Of a stretch of 64,000 bases of DNA, positions 51,635 to 61,600 are shown piece by piece. Source of the stretch: Nostoc sp. 'Peltigera membranacea cyanobiont' N6 (GTDB taxonomy: Bacteria; Cyanobacteriota; Cyanobacteriia; Cyanobacteriales; Nostocaceae); NCBI RefSeq assembly GCF_002949735.1, contig NZ_CP026681.1:1922001-1986000 (forward strand), written 5' to 3'. A program made the translations under genes and the position numbers. The notes under the pieces were generated by a model. It did no database searches. It saw only the letters and a program-made list of their open reading frames with translations, and had not been told where the DNA came from. Position 1 is the stretch's first letter, and each line of letters opens with the position of its first letter.

Positions 51635-54600
51635 TTATGAATTATTACCTTCAACTTTTGCCACTTCTAGCATTGTCTTTAAAACCGAATCTGGATTCAG
51701 ACTAATTGAGTCAATTCCTTGTTCAACTAAAAACTGAGCAAATTCTGGGTAATCGCTGGGTGCTTGTCCACAAATGCCGATTTTGCGATCGCATTTTTTC
51801 GCCGCTTCTATGGCCATTTTCACCATTCGTTTGACAGCCGGACTGCGTTCATCAAACAATCGCGCTACCAACGCCGAATCCCTATCTATCCCTAACGTCA
51901 ATTGAGTTAAATCATTAGAACCAATGGAAAAGCCATCAAATACCTCAGCAAATTCCTCAGCCAGAATCACATTACTGGGCAACTCACACATTACATAAAC
52001 CTGCAAGTCGTTAACACCCTGCTTTAAACCATTTTTCGCCATCTCTGCCAAAACCAACCGTCCTTCATCGGGAGTGCGGCAAAAAGGAATCATTGGAATA
52101 ACATTCGTTAAACCCATCTCTTCCCGTACCCGTTTCAGGGCATGACATTCTAGGGCAAAAGCTTCTCTGTAGCCTTCATCATAGTAACGCGCTGCTCCTC
52201 GCCAACCTAACATTGGGTTTTCTTCATGGGGTTCAAACTGTCGCCCACCTAACAAATTCGCATATTCATTACTTTTGAAATCTGACATTCGCACAATCAC
52301 TGGTTTAGGATAAAATGCTGCGGCAATTCTACCTATCCCTTGAGCTAATTTATCTACAAAATATTGGGGTTTGTCATTATAAAGCGAGGTCATTTCAGCA
52401 ATTTTAGCTTTTGCAAATTCATCTTTTAATAATTCATAATGAATCAACGCCATTGGATGAATTTGGATTTGGTTAGCAATAATAAATTCTGTCCTTGCTA
52501 AACCGACTCCATCGTTAGGAATTGCCGATAAACTCAATGCTTCTTGAGGATTACCGACATTCATTAAAATTTTAGTATGAGTACGCGGTAAGTTCTCTAA
52601 AGGAACTTCTTCAACTTCAAAAGGTAATAATCCTGCATAAACTTTTCCTTCTTCTCCTTCAGCGCAAGAAATTGTTACCTCTTGACCGGGTTTCAAGATT
52701 TCTGTAGCATTGCCACATCCGACGATCGCAGGTACACCCAATTCTCGCGCAATAATTGCTGCATGGCAATTACATACAATCACTGGGGTATATTTGCTGG
52801 TGAATACAACATAGTTATGGTGTTCGGCAACGGTAATATTGAACACATCATCATCATGAGTCTTTTCATCAACAGCAACTACCCTCTGCATCCGAATATC
52901 GCTTGCAACTAGACGATTGAATTTGCCAGTTTTATGTAATTGTTTGTCAGAAATCAGTAAATTATTATCTCTTCTGAGTTTTATCTGTCCTGTGGCATTT
53001 TCATCAAATAGTTGTTTGGTAGCAAAGAAGCGTGTTTGTATTACTCTATCGCTAACTTTCCCTTTAACCCTGTTGGTAAATTCCAATATTTCTGTTAATT
53101 TTTCAACCAACTGGACATTATATATTCCTCGATTGTTGGTCACTTGAGGAACAGTCCCTATTTTTAAACAAGCCAGAATTATAGCTTGTAATAGCAGTTC
53201 TTCTGACGCATATATATGAATGCGATTATTAAAGTAACAACCATCTCCATCAATCACACCTGCCAGAAAATTATAAGCAAATTCCACAGAGTTATTGAGC
53301 AACATACTCACAATATTTTGCTCTTTCTCATGCAAATTGTAGGCTATTTTTTTAGAGTATAGTCTATAAGCTGTTGCTTGACCTACTACTAATTGACCTC
53401 TTATTGAGCCAGAAGATACTTTTTTGAAATGAGCAACAAATGGTTTATCGTAAACTGTATTCATGCATTCCTGCATAGCTGCTATAAATTGCTGCTTCGG
53501 CAAAGTATCCTTTTCGATAAACTGTACCTCTCCATGAGTACGGCTTCTATAAATAGAACCATCTGTGAGTATACCCCCTAATAAATAAGCCAGCTTGATA
53601 TTCTCTTTTTCGGGTACACCTAATTGCGGAATATTTTCTGCTATTACCACCATTTCTTGGGCTATAAGCATATCTTGAATTTCAGTTTTTAGATATTCAC
53701 CACCTCTGATATTAATCATTTTGTGATCTGGAGTTAAGCGTAAGTAGTTGTCAGTAATTCTACCTGTTTGAGAGACGCTGACGCTAATCATTTTCGCTTG
53801 TCTTTTCATGGCATCCAGAATTGGTTGCCACTCTATTTTGTTGGTCTGAGTATTTAATGATAGAGTTAGCAAACCTTCATAACCTTGCTCATAAATCTGA
53901 CGCAAGGTTAGAAACCCTTTATTGGTTAATATTTTGGTTTCGCCATCAAAGCACGTTCTACCACCAGAGTTGGTGACAATTGCACTGGCGCGTTTCATAA
54001 TCGGTTCCCAATCAGGATCAGTTCTTTCTGTCACCAAAACTTCCCCAACTTGAAACTGTTCGAGTTTCTGAACATCTAAAATTAGGCGGGCTTTCCCTTG
54101 ACTAATAGCTTCTCCAATTGCACTACCCGTAATCAGGGGAGTTGGGAATTGGGAATCATGAAGTGAGGAGTGGGAAGATTTTTCCCCATTCCCTAATAAC
54201 AACCGATAACTCCGTAGCACATTTCCTGTCTTCTGCGACTGTACGGTTTCGGGACGTGCTTGTACAATAAAAAGTTGGTTAGTAATTCCATCTTTTGCCC
54301 ACTCAATATCCATCGGAGTAAAAATGCCGTGGACTTGAGAATAATGATCTTCAATTAAACACGCCCAAGTTCCTAGTTGTAAAATCTCTTCATCACTCAG
54401 GGCAAATTTGCCTCTGTCGCTGGGCGAAACAGACACATTTTTCGTAAATTTGGAGCCGTCATCATAAATCATTTTCAGTTCTTTACTACCCAATTTTTTA
54501 TCAATAATTGGGCGGAAACCAGCTTTTAAAGTTGGTTTAAAAACATAATATTCATCGGGATTTACAGAACCTTGGACAACGTTTTCACCTAAACCGTAGG

Positions 54601-55300
54601 CGGCTGTAATCAGTGCCGCATCCTTAAAGCCTGTTTCTGTGTCAATGGAAAACATTACCCCAGAGGTTGCTAAGTCAGAGCGCACCATTTTTTGCACACC
54701 AACGGCAAGGGCAATGCTAAAGTGGTCAAATCCCTTGGTATGACGATAAGAGATAGCGCGATCGGTAAAGATGGAAGCAAAGCATTTATGACAAGCTGCT
54801 AAAACTCCTTCCACACCGACAACATTGAGGTAAGTTTCTTGCTGTCCAGCAAAACTAGCATCGGGTAAGTCTTCGGCGGTGGCGCTAGAACGGACTGCTA
54901 CATCTGTCTCTGCATGGTATCGTTCGCAAAGACTATGGTATGCTGTGGCGATCGCCTCTCGCAATTCTACAGGGAATGGGGTGTGGATTAATAGCGATCG
55001 CGCTTTTTTCCCCCGTTCGCGTAAATTTCTGACATCCTCAACATCCAAGTCGGCAAAGAGTTTGCGTAGCTTTGCTTCTAAACCTGCTGATTCGATGAAA
55101 TGACGATAGGCGTAAGCCGTGGTGGCGAATCCGTTAGGAACGTTAATCCCTTTGGGCGTTAGCTGTTGAATCATTTCCCCCAGTGAGGCATTTTTACCAC
55201 CAACTAAGGGGATATCAGCAATGCCAACTTCATCAAACCACAAGATGAGCGATCGCTCTTGGGCAGATGGAGATAAAGTACTTTTAGATACTGTAGTCAT
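51635..55300 (-). CDS. ppsA: Phosphoenolpyruvate synthase with intein
   Basis: 1221 residues coded, about 826 after splicing. The N-terminal PEP/pyruvate-binding domain has PLVGGKNASLGEM and VRSSATAEDLPDASFAGQQ. The phosphohistidine domain would read GGRT-CHAAIIARELG, with catalytic His846, once the intein (450-844) is removed. The C-terminal PEP-utilising barrel holds GVGLARTEFI, NPMLGWRGAARY and GICGQAPSDYPEF. It makes PEP from pyruvate and ATP for gluconeogenesis. Activity requires splicing, because the intein separates Thr449 from Cys845-His846. A short repeat-like insert (SSHSSLHDSQFP) lies near residue 375. Confidence 0.93.
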   Translation of the reverse strand: MTTVSKSTLSPSAQERSLILWFDEVGIADIPLVGGKNASLGEMIQQLTPKGINVPNGFATTAYAYRHFIESAGLEAKLRKLFADLDVEDVRNLRERGKKARSLLIHTPFPVELREAIATAYHSLCERYHAETDVAVRSSATAEDLPDASFAGQQETYLNVVGVEGVLAACHKCFASIFTDRAISYRHTKGFDHFSIALAVGVQKMVRSDLATSGVMFSIDTETGFKDAALITAAYGLGENVVQGSVNPDEYYVFKPTLKAGFRPIIDKKLGSKELKMIYDDGSKFTKNVSVSPSDRGKFALSDEEILQLGTWACLIEDHYSQVHGIFTPMDIEWAKDGITNQLFIVQARPETVQSQKTGNVLRSYRLLLGNGEKSSHSSLHDSQFPTPLITGSAIGEAISQGKARLILDVQKLEQFQVGEVLVTERTDPDWEPIMKRASAIVTNSGGRTCFDGETKILTNKGFLTLRQIYEQGYEGLLTLSLNTQTNKIEWQPILDAMKRQAKMISVSVSQTGRITDNYLRLTPDHKMINIRGGEYLKTEIQDMLIAQEMVVIAENIPQLGVPEKENIKLAYLLGGILTDGSIYRSRTHGEVQFIEKDTLPKQQFIAAMQECMNTVYDKPFVAHFKKVSSGSIRGQLVVGQATAYRLYSKKIAYNLHEKEQNIVSMLLNNSVEFAYNFLAGVIDGDGCYFNNRIHIYASEELLLQAIILACLKIGTVPQVTNNRGIYNVQLVEKLTEILEFTNRVKGKVSDRVIQTRFFATKQLFDENATGQIKLRRDNNLLISDKQLHKTGKFNRLVASDIRMQRVVAVDEKTHDDDVFNITVAEHHNYVVFTSKYTPVIVCNCHAAIIARELGVPAIVGCGNATEILKPGQEVTISCAEGEEGKVYAGLLPFEVEEVPLENLPRTHTKILMNVGNPQEALSLSAIPNDGVGLARTEFIIANQIQIHPMALIHYELLKDEFAKAKIAEMTSLYNDKPQYFVDKLAQGIGRIAAAFYPKPVIVRMSDFKSNEYANLLGGRQFEPHEENPMLGWRGAARYYDEGYREAFALECHALKRVREEMGLTNVIPMIPFCRTPDEGRLVLAEMAKNGLKQGVNDLQVYVMCELPSNVILAEEFAEVFDGFSIGSNDLTQLTLGIDRDSALVARLFDERSPAVKRMVKMAIEAAKKCDRKIGICGQAPSDYPEFAQFLVEQGIDSISLNPDSVLKTMLEVAKVEGNNS
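52769..53953 (-). mobile_element. Intein with LAGLIDADG homing endonuclease in ppsA
   Basis: 395 codons, from Cys450 to Asn844. Block A is CFDGETKILTNKGFLTL and block B has TPDH (523-526). The dodecapeptides of the endonuclease are LAYLLGGILTDG (570-581, Asp580) and NFLAGVIDGDG (677-687, Asp684), both with their acidic residue. Block F/G is VFNITVAEHHNYVVFTS...PVIVCN, followed by Cys845 as first C-extein residue. The penultimate residue is Cys843, not the usual His. Both dodecapeptides look intact, so the endonuclease may be active. Confidence 0.92.
54139..54194. repeat. Intergenic-type repeat inside ppsA
   Basis: GGGAGTTGGGAATTGGGAAT and GTGAGGAGTGGGAAG, words typical of spacers in this genome, are translated in frame as a polar loop (GEKSSHSSLHDSQFP). 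Confidence 0.55.
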
Positions 55301-55471
55301 AAATATTACCTTTTAAGTTTATAATTTGTTTGCATATCTTTCCCATATTCAATTTTAGATTTTTCATTCTGTCGTGTAACTTTAAATTTGGCGATTAAAG
55401 ACAACGCTATAGTCAATAAAAATTAACAATTATTCAAGTTAATAGTTGTATCAAAATACCGGATACATATA

Positions 55472-55873
55472 ATGGCACAACTACAACGACTGCTGAAAAT
55501 GGCAGAAGATGAGTTAACTGAGTACAGCACTGATGCCCGTAAAATGGAAAAACTACGGCGAAAAATAGGTTTAACGGTGTCGGTGGCTGAACAGCGACAA
55601 GTAAAAGAAGCATTATTAGCTAATAATAAATCTAATATAATTACTCAAATTGTGGAAGAACAAAGACAAACTGTAGCCTTACCATTTTGGGGAATTGCTG
55701 GATTGGGTTTGTTATTCGGAATTTCTTTAAATCAACCCTTTTTTTTATTAGCAGCTATAGTTGGGACTGTATCAGCTTATAGAATTCAGAAATGGGGTTG
55801 GCAATTGCAGGCAAGGAGTCTATTGTTACAAACATTAGAAGATATTGAAGCGCGTATTGCCCAACCTAAATAG
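55472..55873 (+). CDS. Small two-segment membrane protein, unknown
   Basis: 133 residues. An N-terminal charged helix (MAQLQRLLKMAEDELTEY onward, heptad-like, possibly coiled coil) is followed by two hydrophobic segments (about 74-92, FWGIAGLGLLFGISL, and about 93-108, FFLLAAIVGTVSAY) and a basic helical tail (LLLQTLEDIEARIA). It is not a recognised family. It is divergent from ppsA with 171 bp between. Confidence 0.6.
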   Translation: MAQLQRLLKMAEDELTEYSTDARKMEKLRRKIGLTVSVAEQRQVKEALLANNKSNIITQIVEEQRQTVALPFWGIAGLGLLFGISLNQPFFLLAAIVGTVSAYRIQKWGWQLQARSLLLQTLEDIEARIAQPK

Positions 55874-56257
55874 ATACACTTTATAGATAAATTATCTATA
55901 CACAGTTGTATTTTAATATACAACTTGATCGGCTAGTTACTCCATTGGCACTTCCTAAGTACTTAATAATTCCTTTGGGATCGCCATAACAAAAAAATTA
56001 GATATTGGATTTGATTCAAATGTCTACGCTCCTGGGTTACGTGCAACAAATGCTACATTACCCTTCAGCGTCTTGCAGAGAAGTAAAAACCAATAACTGC
56101 GGTAAATTCATTAAAAGTAAACCAAAAAGTTTTTCCCCAAAGAGCGATCGCTAAAATACTTATATTTTTTGATACTTCTTGATATGTAATTCTCTAGCCA
56201 GCAGACACAGTATAGATTATGATTACTTATGATTAGTTGGCCGAGAGATTTTGAGTA
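55874..56257. other. Gene-free stretch
   Basis: 384 bp with no open frame of note and no repeat recognised apart from HIP1 sites. It may be decayed DNA at the edge of the accessory region. Confidence 0.5.
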
Positions 56258-56515
56258 CTAACCTGTTGGAATATAAATGCTTTCAACTACTTGATATTTG
56301 CGCTGTAGGGCTTGAGATAAAAAGGCTAGCATCTGTTTAAGTGTAAAAAGTGTGCGATAAATTAATCGGCTACCTTTCCTTTTGCGACTGATTCTAAGCC
56401 AAAGTATATTCACCCAAATATTAACTAAAAGAAAGGATATGCCAACCTGACTTTTCACGGGATGTGGAAAAGAAATATGGTTCGCGATTATTAATCGCGA
56501 ACCAGTCAAATGAAT
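56258..56515 (-). pseudogene. Transposase C-terminal remnant (IS4/ISH3-like)
   Basis: About 85 codons: VGISFLLVNIWVNILWLRIS then YRTLFTLKQMLAFLSQALQRKYQVVESIYIP. The hydrophobic LLVNIWV...LRI stretch followed by a basic patch is like the last part of IS4- or ISH3-type DDE transposases. A stop lies just upstream and no catalytic region is left. The only start is TTG. A perfect palindrome overlaps its 5' end. Confidence 0.5.
56479..56503. repeat. Perfect 25-nt palindrome
   Basis: GGTTCGCGATTA and TAATCGCGAACC are exact complements around a single T. It lies within the transposase remnant, 20 bp from the left end of the IS. Confidence 0.7.
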
Positions 56516-56522
56516 TTAAGAT

Positions 56523-58639
56523 CCCATCTTCCGCACTTCAAAACGTATTACAAATAAGACAAAAATAGTTACCAAGAAGATTCATATTATTCGGTATTAA
56601 TACTGGCAATTATTGGCTGGACGATGCTTATAGCGATCGCTATATTTGGTTATCTTAGGATGTTACAAAGTGAAGCACAGAGCGTGGGATGATAAGTATT
56701 TTTGCTGCTAAAGAAATAAGGACGATCAAAAAAAGTGAGAGAATTAGGAATCAAACTTTGATAAATAAAATCTCACCAAAAAAAATGGATTATCAAAAAA
56801 AAGAGATTGGGATTAAAAACTTAGATCACTTAGGAATAGTAGCTGGACTAATTGATGAAATAGGAATAGTTGAAACAATCAACTCCAAATTAGGCATAGA
56901 TGGAAGAGAAAAAATTTCATCGGGAACAGTGGTCAAAGCGATTTTAATCAATGGATTAGGATTCGTCTCAAGACCTTTATACTTATTTAGTCAATTTTTT
57001 GAAGATAAAGGAATTGAAAACTTATTGGGTTGCGGAGTAAAAAGTGATTATATAAATGACGATAAAATCGGAAGAGTCATGGATGAATTATATAAATATG
57101 GATTGAATAGTCTATTTATAGAAATTGTCTTATCAGTTATAAATAAATTTAAGATAGAGACCAAATATTCTCATTTAGATGCCACATCATTTCATCTACA
57201 TGGAGAATACACAAGGGAAAAAGAACAAGAGAAAGAAGCAGAAATAATCAAAGAAAAACCAATAATTATCACTAAAGGATATTCTCGCGATCATAGACCA
57301 GATTTAAAGCAATGCGTTTTAGATTTAATAACAAGTAGTGATGGAGACATCCCATTACTAATGAGAGTTGGAGATGGGAACGAAGCAGATAAAGCAGTTT
57401 TTGGAAAAATCTTAGTAGAATTTAAAAAGCAAATAAATTTTGAGAGTATCATGGTCTGTGATAGTGCATTATATAGTCAAGAAAATATCAAATTAATCGA
57501 ACATTTAAAATGGATAACTAGAGTCCCAATGACGATAAAAAGAGCGAAGGAATTAGTTCAGTCGGTAGAGATAGAAGAGATAGATTCCGAAGAAATAGAG
57601 AAGAGAAGAATCCTAAATTTAGACGGATATAAGTGGAAAGAAGAAATAGTAAATTATGGTGGTATCAAACAAATCTGGCTAATAGTAGAAAGTCAAAAAA
57701 GACAAAAAAGTGATTTAGAAAAGCTAGAGAAAAATCTCAAAGCAGAAAAAAATAAAGTGGAAAAACTGCTCAACCAATTAAAAAAAGAAGATTTTCAAAA
57801 TCCCGACCAAGCTCGATACAAACTAAAAAGCATAAACAAAAAACTAAAGTTCTTTGAAATTCAAGAAGCTAAACTTATTGACAAGACATCGAAAAATAAG
57901 ACTATTTATAAAATCGAGGGAGTGGATCATCAAAAACTAGAAGAGATAGCAATGATAAAAAAAGAAGCTGGAAGATTTATTTTAGCAACTAATTTAGTTG
58001 AAGATGAGAAATTAAAGTCATCAGAAATTATTACAAATTATAAAAATCAACAGTCTTGCGAAAGAGGATTTAGATTTCTGAAAAATCCTTTATTTTTCAC
58101 TGATAGTTTCTTTGTAGAAAATCCTGAAAGAATCGAGACGATGTTATTTTTAATGTCTTTGTGCTTATTAGTTTATAATCTCGGTCAGAGGGAACTAAGA
58201 AATAGTTTAAAAAGAGCCAATATCGGAGTTAAAAATCAACTAGGTAAATTAACGAAGTGCCCCACATTAAAATGGATATTTCAATGCTTTCAAGGGATTC
58301 ACATTTTGACTTTGAATGGAGTTAATCAAATTGTTAATCTAACCCAAGAACGCAATTTTATTTTGAATTTTCTCCCAGTGTCTTGTCAAAAATACTATCT
58401 AATCTCTTAATCTAAACAACAACACAGTAAAGTGACAACTTATTAATATTCAAAGGGAAAATAATCGTTCCTATAATTTTTGTTGCTTAGATAAACTACT
58501 TGATGTAGAAAATATTTTATATTTGATTTTTTTTTTCAAAATCAGATTCGTTGAGTATTATTTTCTTAATTATTCTAATTTTTTGCGTTTTCATTAACTG
58601 TAATTAATTTGTACTTCAAATTGAAGTGCGGAATGTGGG
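56523..58639 (+). mobile_element. IS1634-family insertion sequence
   Basis: The left end CCCATCTTCCGCACTTCAA (56523-56541) and the complement of the right end, CCCACATTCCGCACTTCAA (58639-58621), match at 17 of 19 positions. They enclose a single transposase gene and a short AT-rich tail. No clean target duplication is visible (left flank AATTTAAGAT, right flank TTATAAGTAT). The ends were found by eye, so boundaries may be a few bases off. Confidence 0.7.
56785..58410 (+). CDS. IS1634-family transposase
   Basis: About 541 residues from the ATG at 56785. An in-frame ATG at 56689 would add 32 residues, but the family N-terminus starts at KNLDHLGIVAGLIDEIG (DUF4277). DDE-type segments include YSHLDATSFHLHGEY, RDHRPDLKQCVLDL, VCDSALYSQENI and, late, NQQSCERGFRFLKNPLFF. 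The gene is AT-rich and Lys-rich compared with neighbours, consistent with recent arrival. It appears complete and could be active. Confidence 0.85.
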   Translation: MDYQKKEIGIKNLDHLGIVAGLIDEIGIVETINSKLGIDGREKISSGTVVKAILINGLGFVSRPLYLFSQFFEDKGIENLLGCGVKSDYINDDKIGRVMDELYKYGLNSLFIEIVLSVINKFKIETKYSHLDATSFHLHGEYTREKEQEKEAEIIKEKPIIITKGYSRDHRPDLKQCVLDLITSSDGDIPLLMRVGDGNEADKAVFGKILVEFKKQINFESIMVCDSALYSQENIKLIEHLKWITRVPMTIKRAKELVQSVEIEEIDSEEIEKRRILNLDGYKWKEEIVNYGGIKQIWLIVESQKRQKSDLEKLEKNLKAEKNKVEKLLNQLKKEDFQNPDQARYKLKSINKKLKFFEIQEAKLIDKTSKNKTIYKIEGVDHQKLEEIAMIKKEAGRFILATNLVEDEKLKSSEIITNYKNQQSCERGFRFLKNPLFFTDSFFVENPERIETMLFLMSLCLLVYNLGQRELRNSLKRANIGVKNQLGKLTKCPTLKWIFQCFQGIHILTLNGVNQIVNLTQERNFILNFLPVSCQKYYLIS

Positions 58640-61600
58640 TTATAAGTATACTAAACGCAAACAACCGCCAGAATTAGCTGCAAAAATTTGCGATACTTTA
58701 GAACTATCCTGCCTATTCCTTGTTGGGCAACCGCAACACAAGCTCAACAAGCTTTACCGTAAAGAGTTAGGACTAAATGATCCATTAGAAGATGCTAGGG
58801 AAAGTTACGCGATCTACAAAAAGATATGCGAATCTCACTCCTCTTTGCCTCTTATTGTACGGTACTGGGCGTGGGAATTACTTCCTGATGGCTATCCCTG
58901 CAATCTTATTCCCCGACTTTCATACGTAGAAGAAATAACGTGGGAAAAGCTCCAGAAGCGCCAGCCGATGTTGGATATTCCAGGTTTACAAAGCTATCTT
59001 AACGGATTGCCAAGGCACAACATCAAAAATTTAGGAGCAATAGTTTTTCTAAATTGGTTATACCAGTTTAATGAGTCAGAGGTTCGCCGTCCAAATTGGT
59101 TAGAGTGTAAATTCCCAAGCTTTGGTGAAGCTGAAAAGAATGCATTTCCACTTCCATTGGATGAAGTTAAACTTTCAAAGGAACTAAAACAGTTCTTTGG
59201 CTTTGAAACATTTAAAACACATCAACTAGAAATTGTCCAAGCACTGCTAAAAGGGAAGACAGTTCCTTTAGGTATCTTGCCCACTGGAGGAGGTAAAAGC
59301 ATAATTTTCCAACTTCCAGCCCTTATCCTTTCCAAATATTATCGAGGTTTGTCTATCATTGTTTCTCCCCTTCAAGCATTGATGGCAGATCAAGTACAAA
59401 ATTTGAAAGAGAAACTGAAAAATCAACAACTATCTGAGTATGCTGAACGGGTAGAACTACTTACAGGAGCACAGTGCCTTGAAGAACAACGCCGTATTAT
59501 TGAAGCCCTTTGGAATGGACAAGTAGATATTCTCTACTTATCTCCTGAACGATTGCGGCAACCAACAATTCAACGTATTCTTAAACATCGTCTTCCTCAT
59601 CTGTGGGTACTTGATGAGGCTCACACTTTGTCTCAGTGGGGATATGATTTTCGACCAGACTTTTTACGAATTGCCGAAAGTCTTCAGAAATTTTACAAAA
59701 ATGGACAGAATACTTCTATTCGTTGGGGTTTTGTTACTGCTACCGCAACACTCAAAGTTATTGAAGACCTGGAAGAAGCTGTAAAAAAACTTGACGGATT
59801 ATGCTCAGGTTCTTTAGAGCGTTTGCCACTTGATGGAAAATCTTTTCAATGGCGTGACGAAATCAAAACTCATATAGAAATTGTGGAAATACCTAAGTCA
59901 CTTGATGATATCCCAGACTCAGAGCGACTTGAGAAGACCAAAGAATATCTAAAAAAACAGCAAAAAGAATATATAGAAAAATATCCTAATTTGGGTTTGG
60001 GTGTTGCTATTGTTTATGTTCCTACTCGCCGTATGGCAGAAAAATATGCAGAGCATCTTAATCAAGCTGACTTTAAAACAACCTATTTTCACTCCCGCAT
60101 TTCTAACAAACAGCAAGTCTTGGAAGATTTTAAAGCCGGAAAAATAGAAGTAGTAGTCGCAACTAACGCTTTTGGTATGGGTATTGACAGAGAAGGTATC
60201 CATACTGTTATTCATGTTGCACCACCTGCTACCCCAGAAGCTTACGTACAAGAAATTGGTCGGCTTGCCCGTAACCAGGGGGAACGAGGTTCAGCTTATC
60301 TATTTTGGCATCAAGATGATTTTAACTGGATATTTGAGCAACAAGGGCGATCGCAAATTAGTTTTCAGGCTCTCAAAAGTTGCTGGGATTTAATTCGACC
60401 CCGACTAAAAACTCAAGATGCTTGGATAAGTACTTTGGATTTAGCGAAACCTTTATCTTTAGAAGAGCCAGAAGATTTAGAAATATTAGAGACTCAAGCA
60501 CGGGTTGCTATCTTCTATTTGGAAAAAGCTGGATTGATACGGGAAGGAGAATCTTGTCCTTGCTACCTGAATATTTACTTGAAACGGGAACTTAACTTAG
60601 AAGAAATTGGTAAATTAAACAGTGATGCTAATAAATTAGCTTTGTTCTTATTTGATATTGGTTTTAGAAGAACTCAAAGTAGTATTAAACTAGATGTACG
60701 CGAGGTATCTTTAGTAACGGGAATTTTACCTCCATCTGTGATTAAGACTGTGCGTAAATTGGTTAATCTTGATTTAGTAAATTGGGAATATAAAATCGCT
60801 TTTAAATTTGAAAAGCAATCTAATAAAAAGCTGGAACAGTTTAAATTAAGCACTGAAGCCTTTTTGAATTGGCTCCAGTCCGAATCACCAGAAATAGATG
60901 AAGAAAAATCTATATTGCTTCACGTAGAAGCTTTAGAAGATAAATTAGGCAAAAAAGCACATATTGCATATAGTTTGAAGATTTTAACTCAACTAAAGTT
61001 AGCTACTTACACTAAAGAAAGTCGTGATACAACTCGCCTATTTCTGAAAACCAAGAAAACACTAACTCAGTGGTTAGAGAGCGCAAACAAAATTTGGGAG
61101 AAACAATGGCAAGAAATTGACTATGTTGAAAACATTCTAGATAAGTTATTTAAGGACAAAAACTGGAAGCGGGAAGATAGTCAACTTCTTGATTTAGCAG
61201 AATTAGAAACACGCATCGATATTCTTGAATATCCAAAATTAGACCTTTTGAAAGTTTTAGCTTTCATGCAACGTCTAGGAGTAGTTGTTTTAGGGAGAGG
61301 AGATTTAGGTAATTTAATGCTTTATCATTTGCTTCCAGGAAAAGACCGAAAAAACTGGTATGAGGGAGTGTACCCACCTCTGGATGAACACTATACACAA
61401 CGGCGTAAACGCATTGATATTATGCGCCAAGTCTTAGAAGCTGGAATGCAAGATAAAGAAGAACCAATAAAACTTATTCAAATATTAGAAGATTACTTTA
61501 CCCTTTCTCTGGATGAATTTTCTCAACGTTGCGGAGAAATACACGGGAATCCACCAATTGTGGAAACAATTTTAGAAAATCTCAATCCAACCCAAAAGCG

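Noticed and set aside
55874..56257. Missing front half of the exonuclease domain left of the IS
   Set aside because: No frame in this stretch shows a DxE-type exonuclease motif on either strand.
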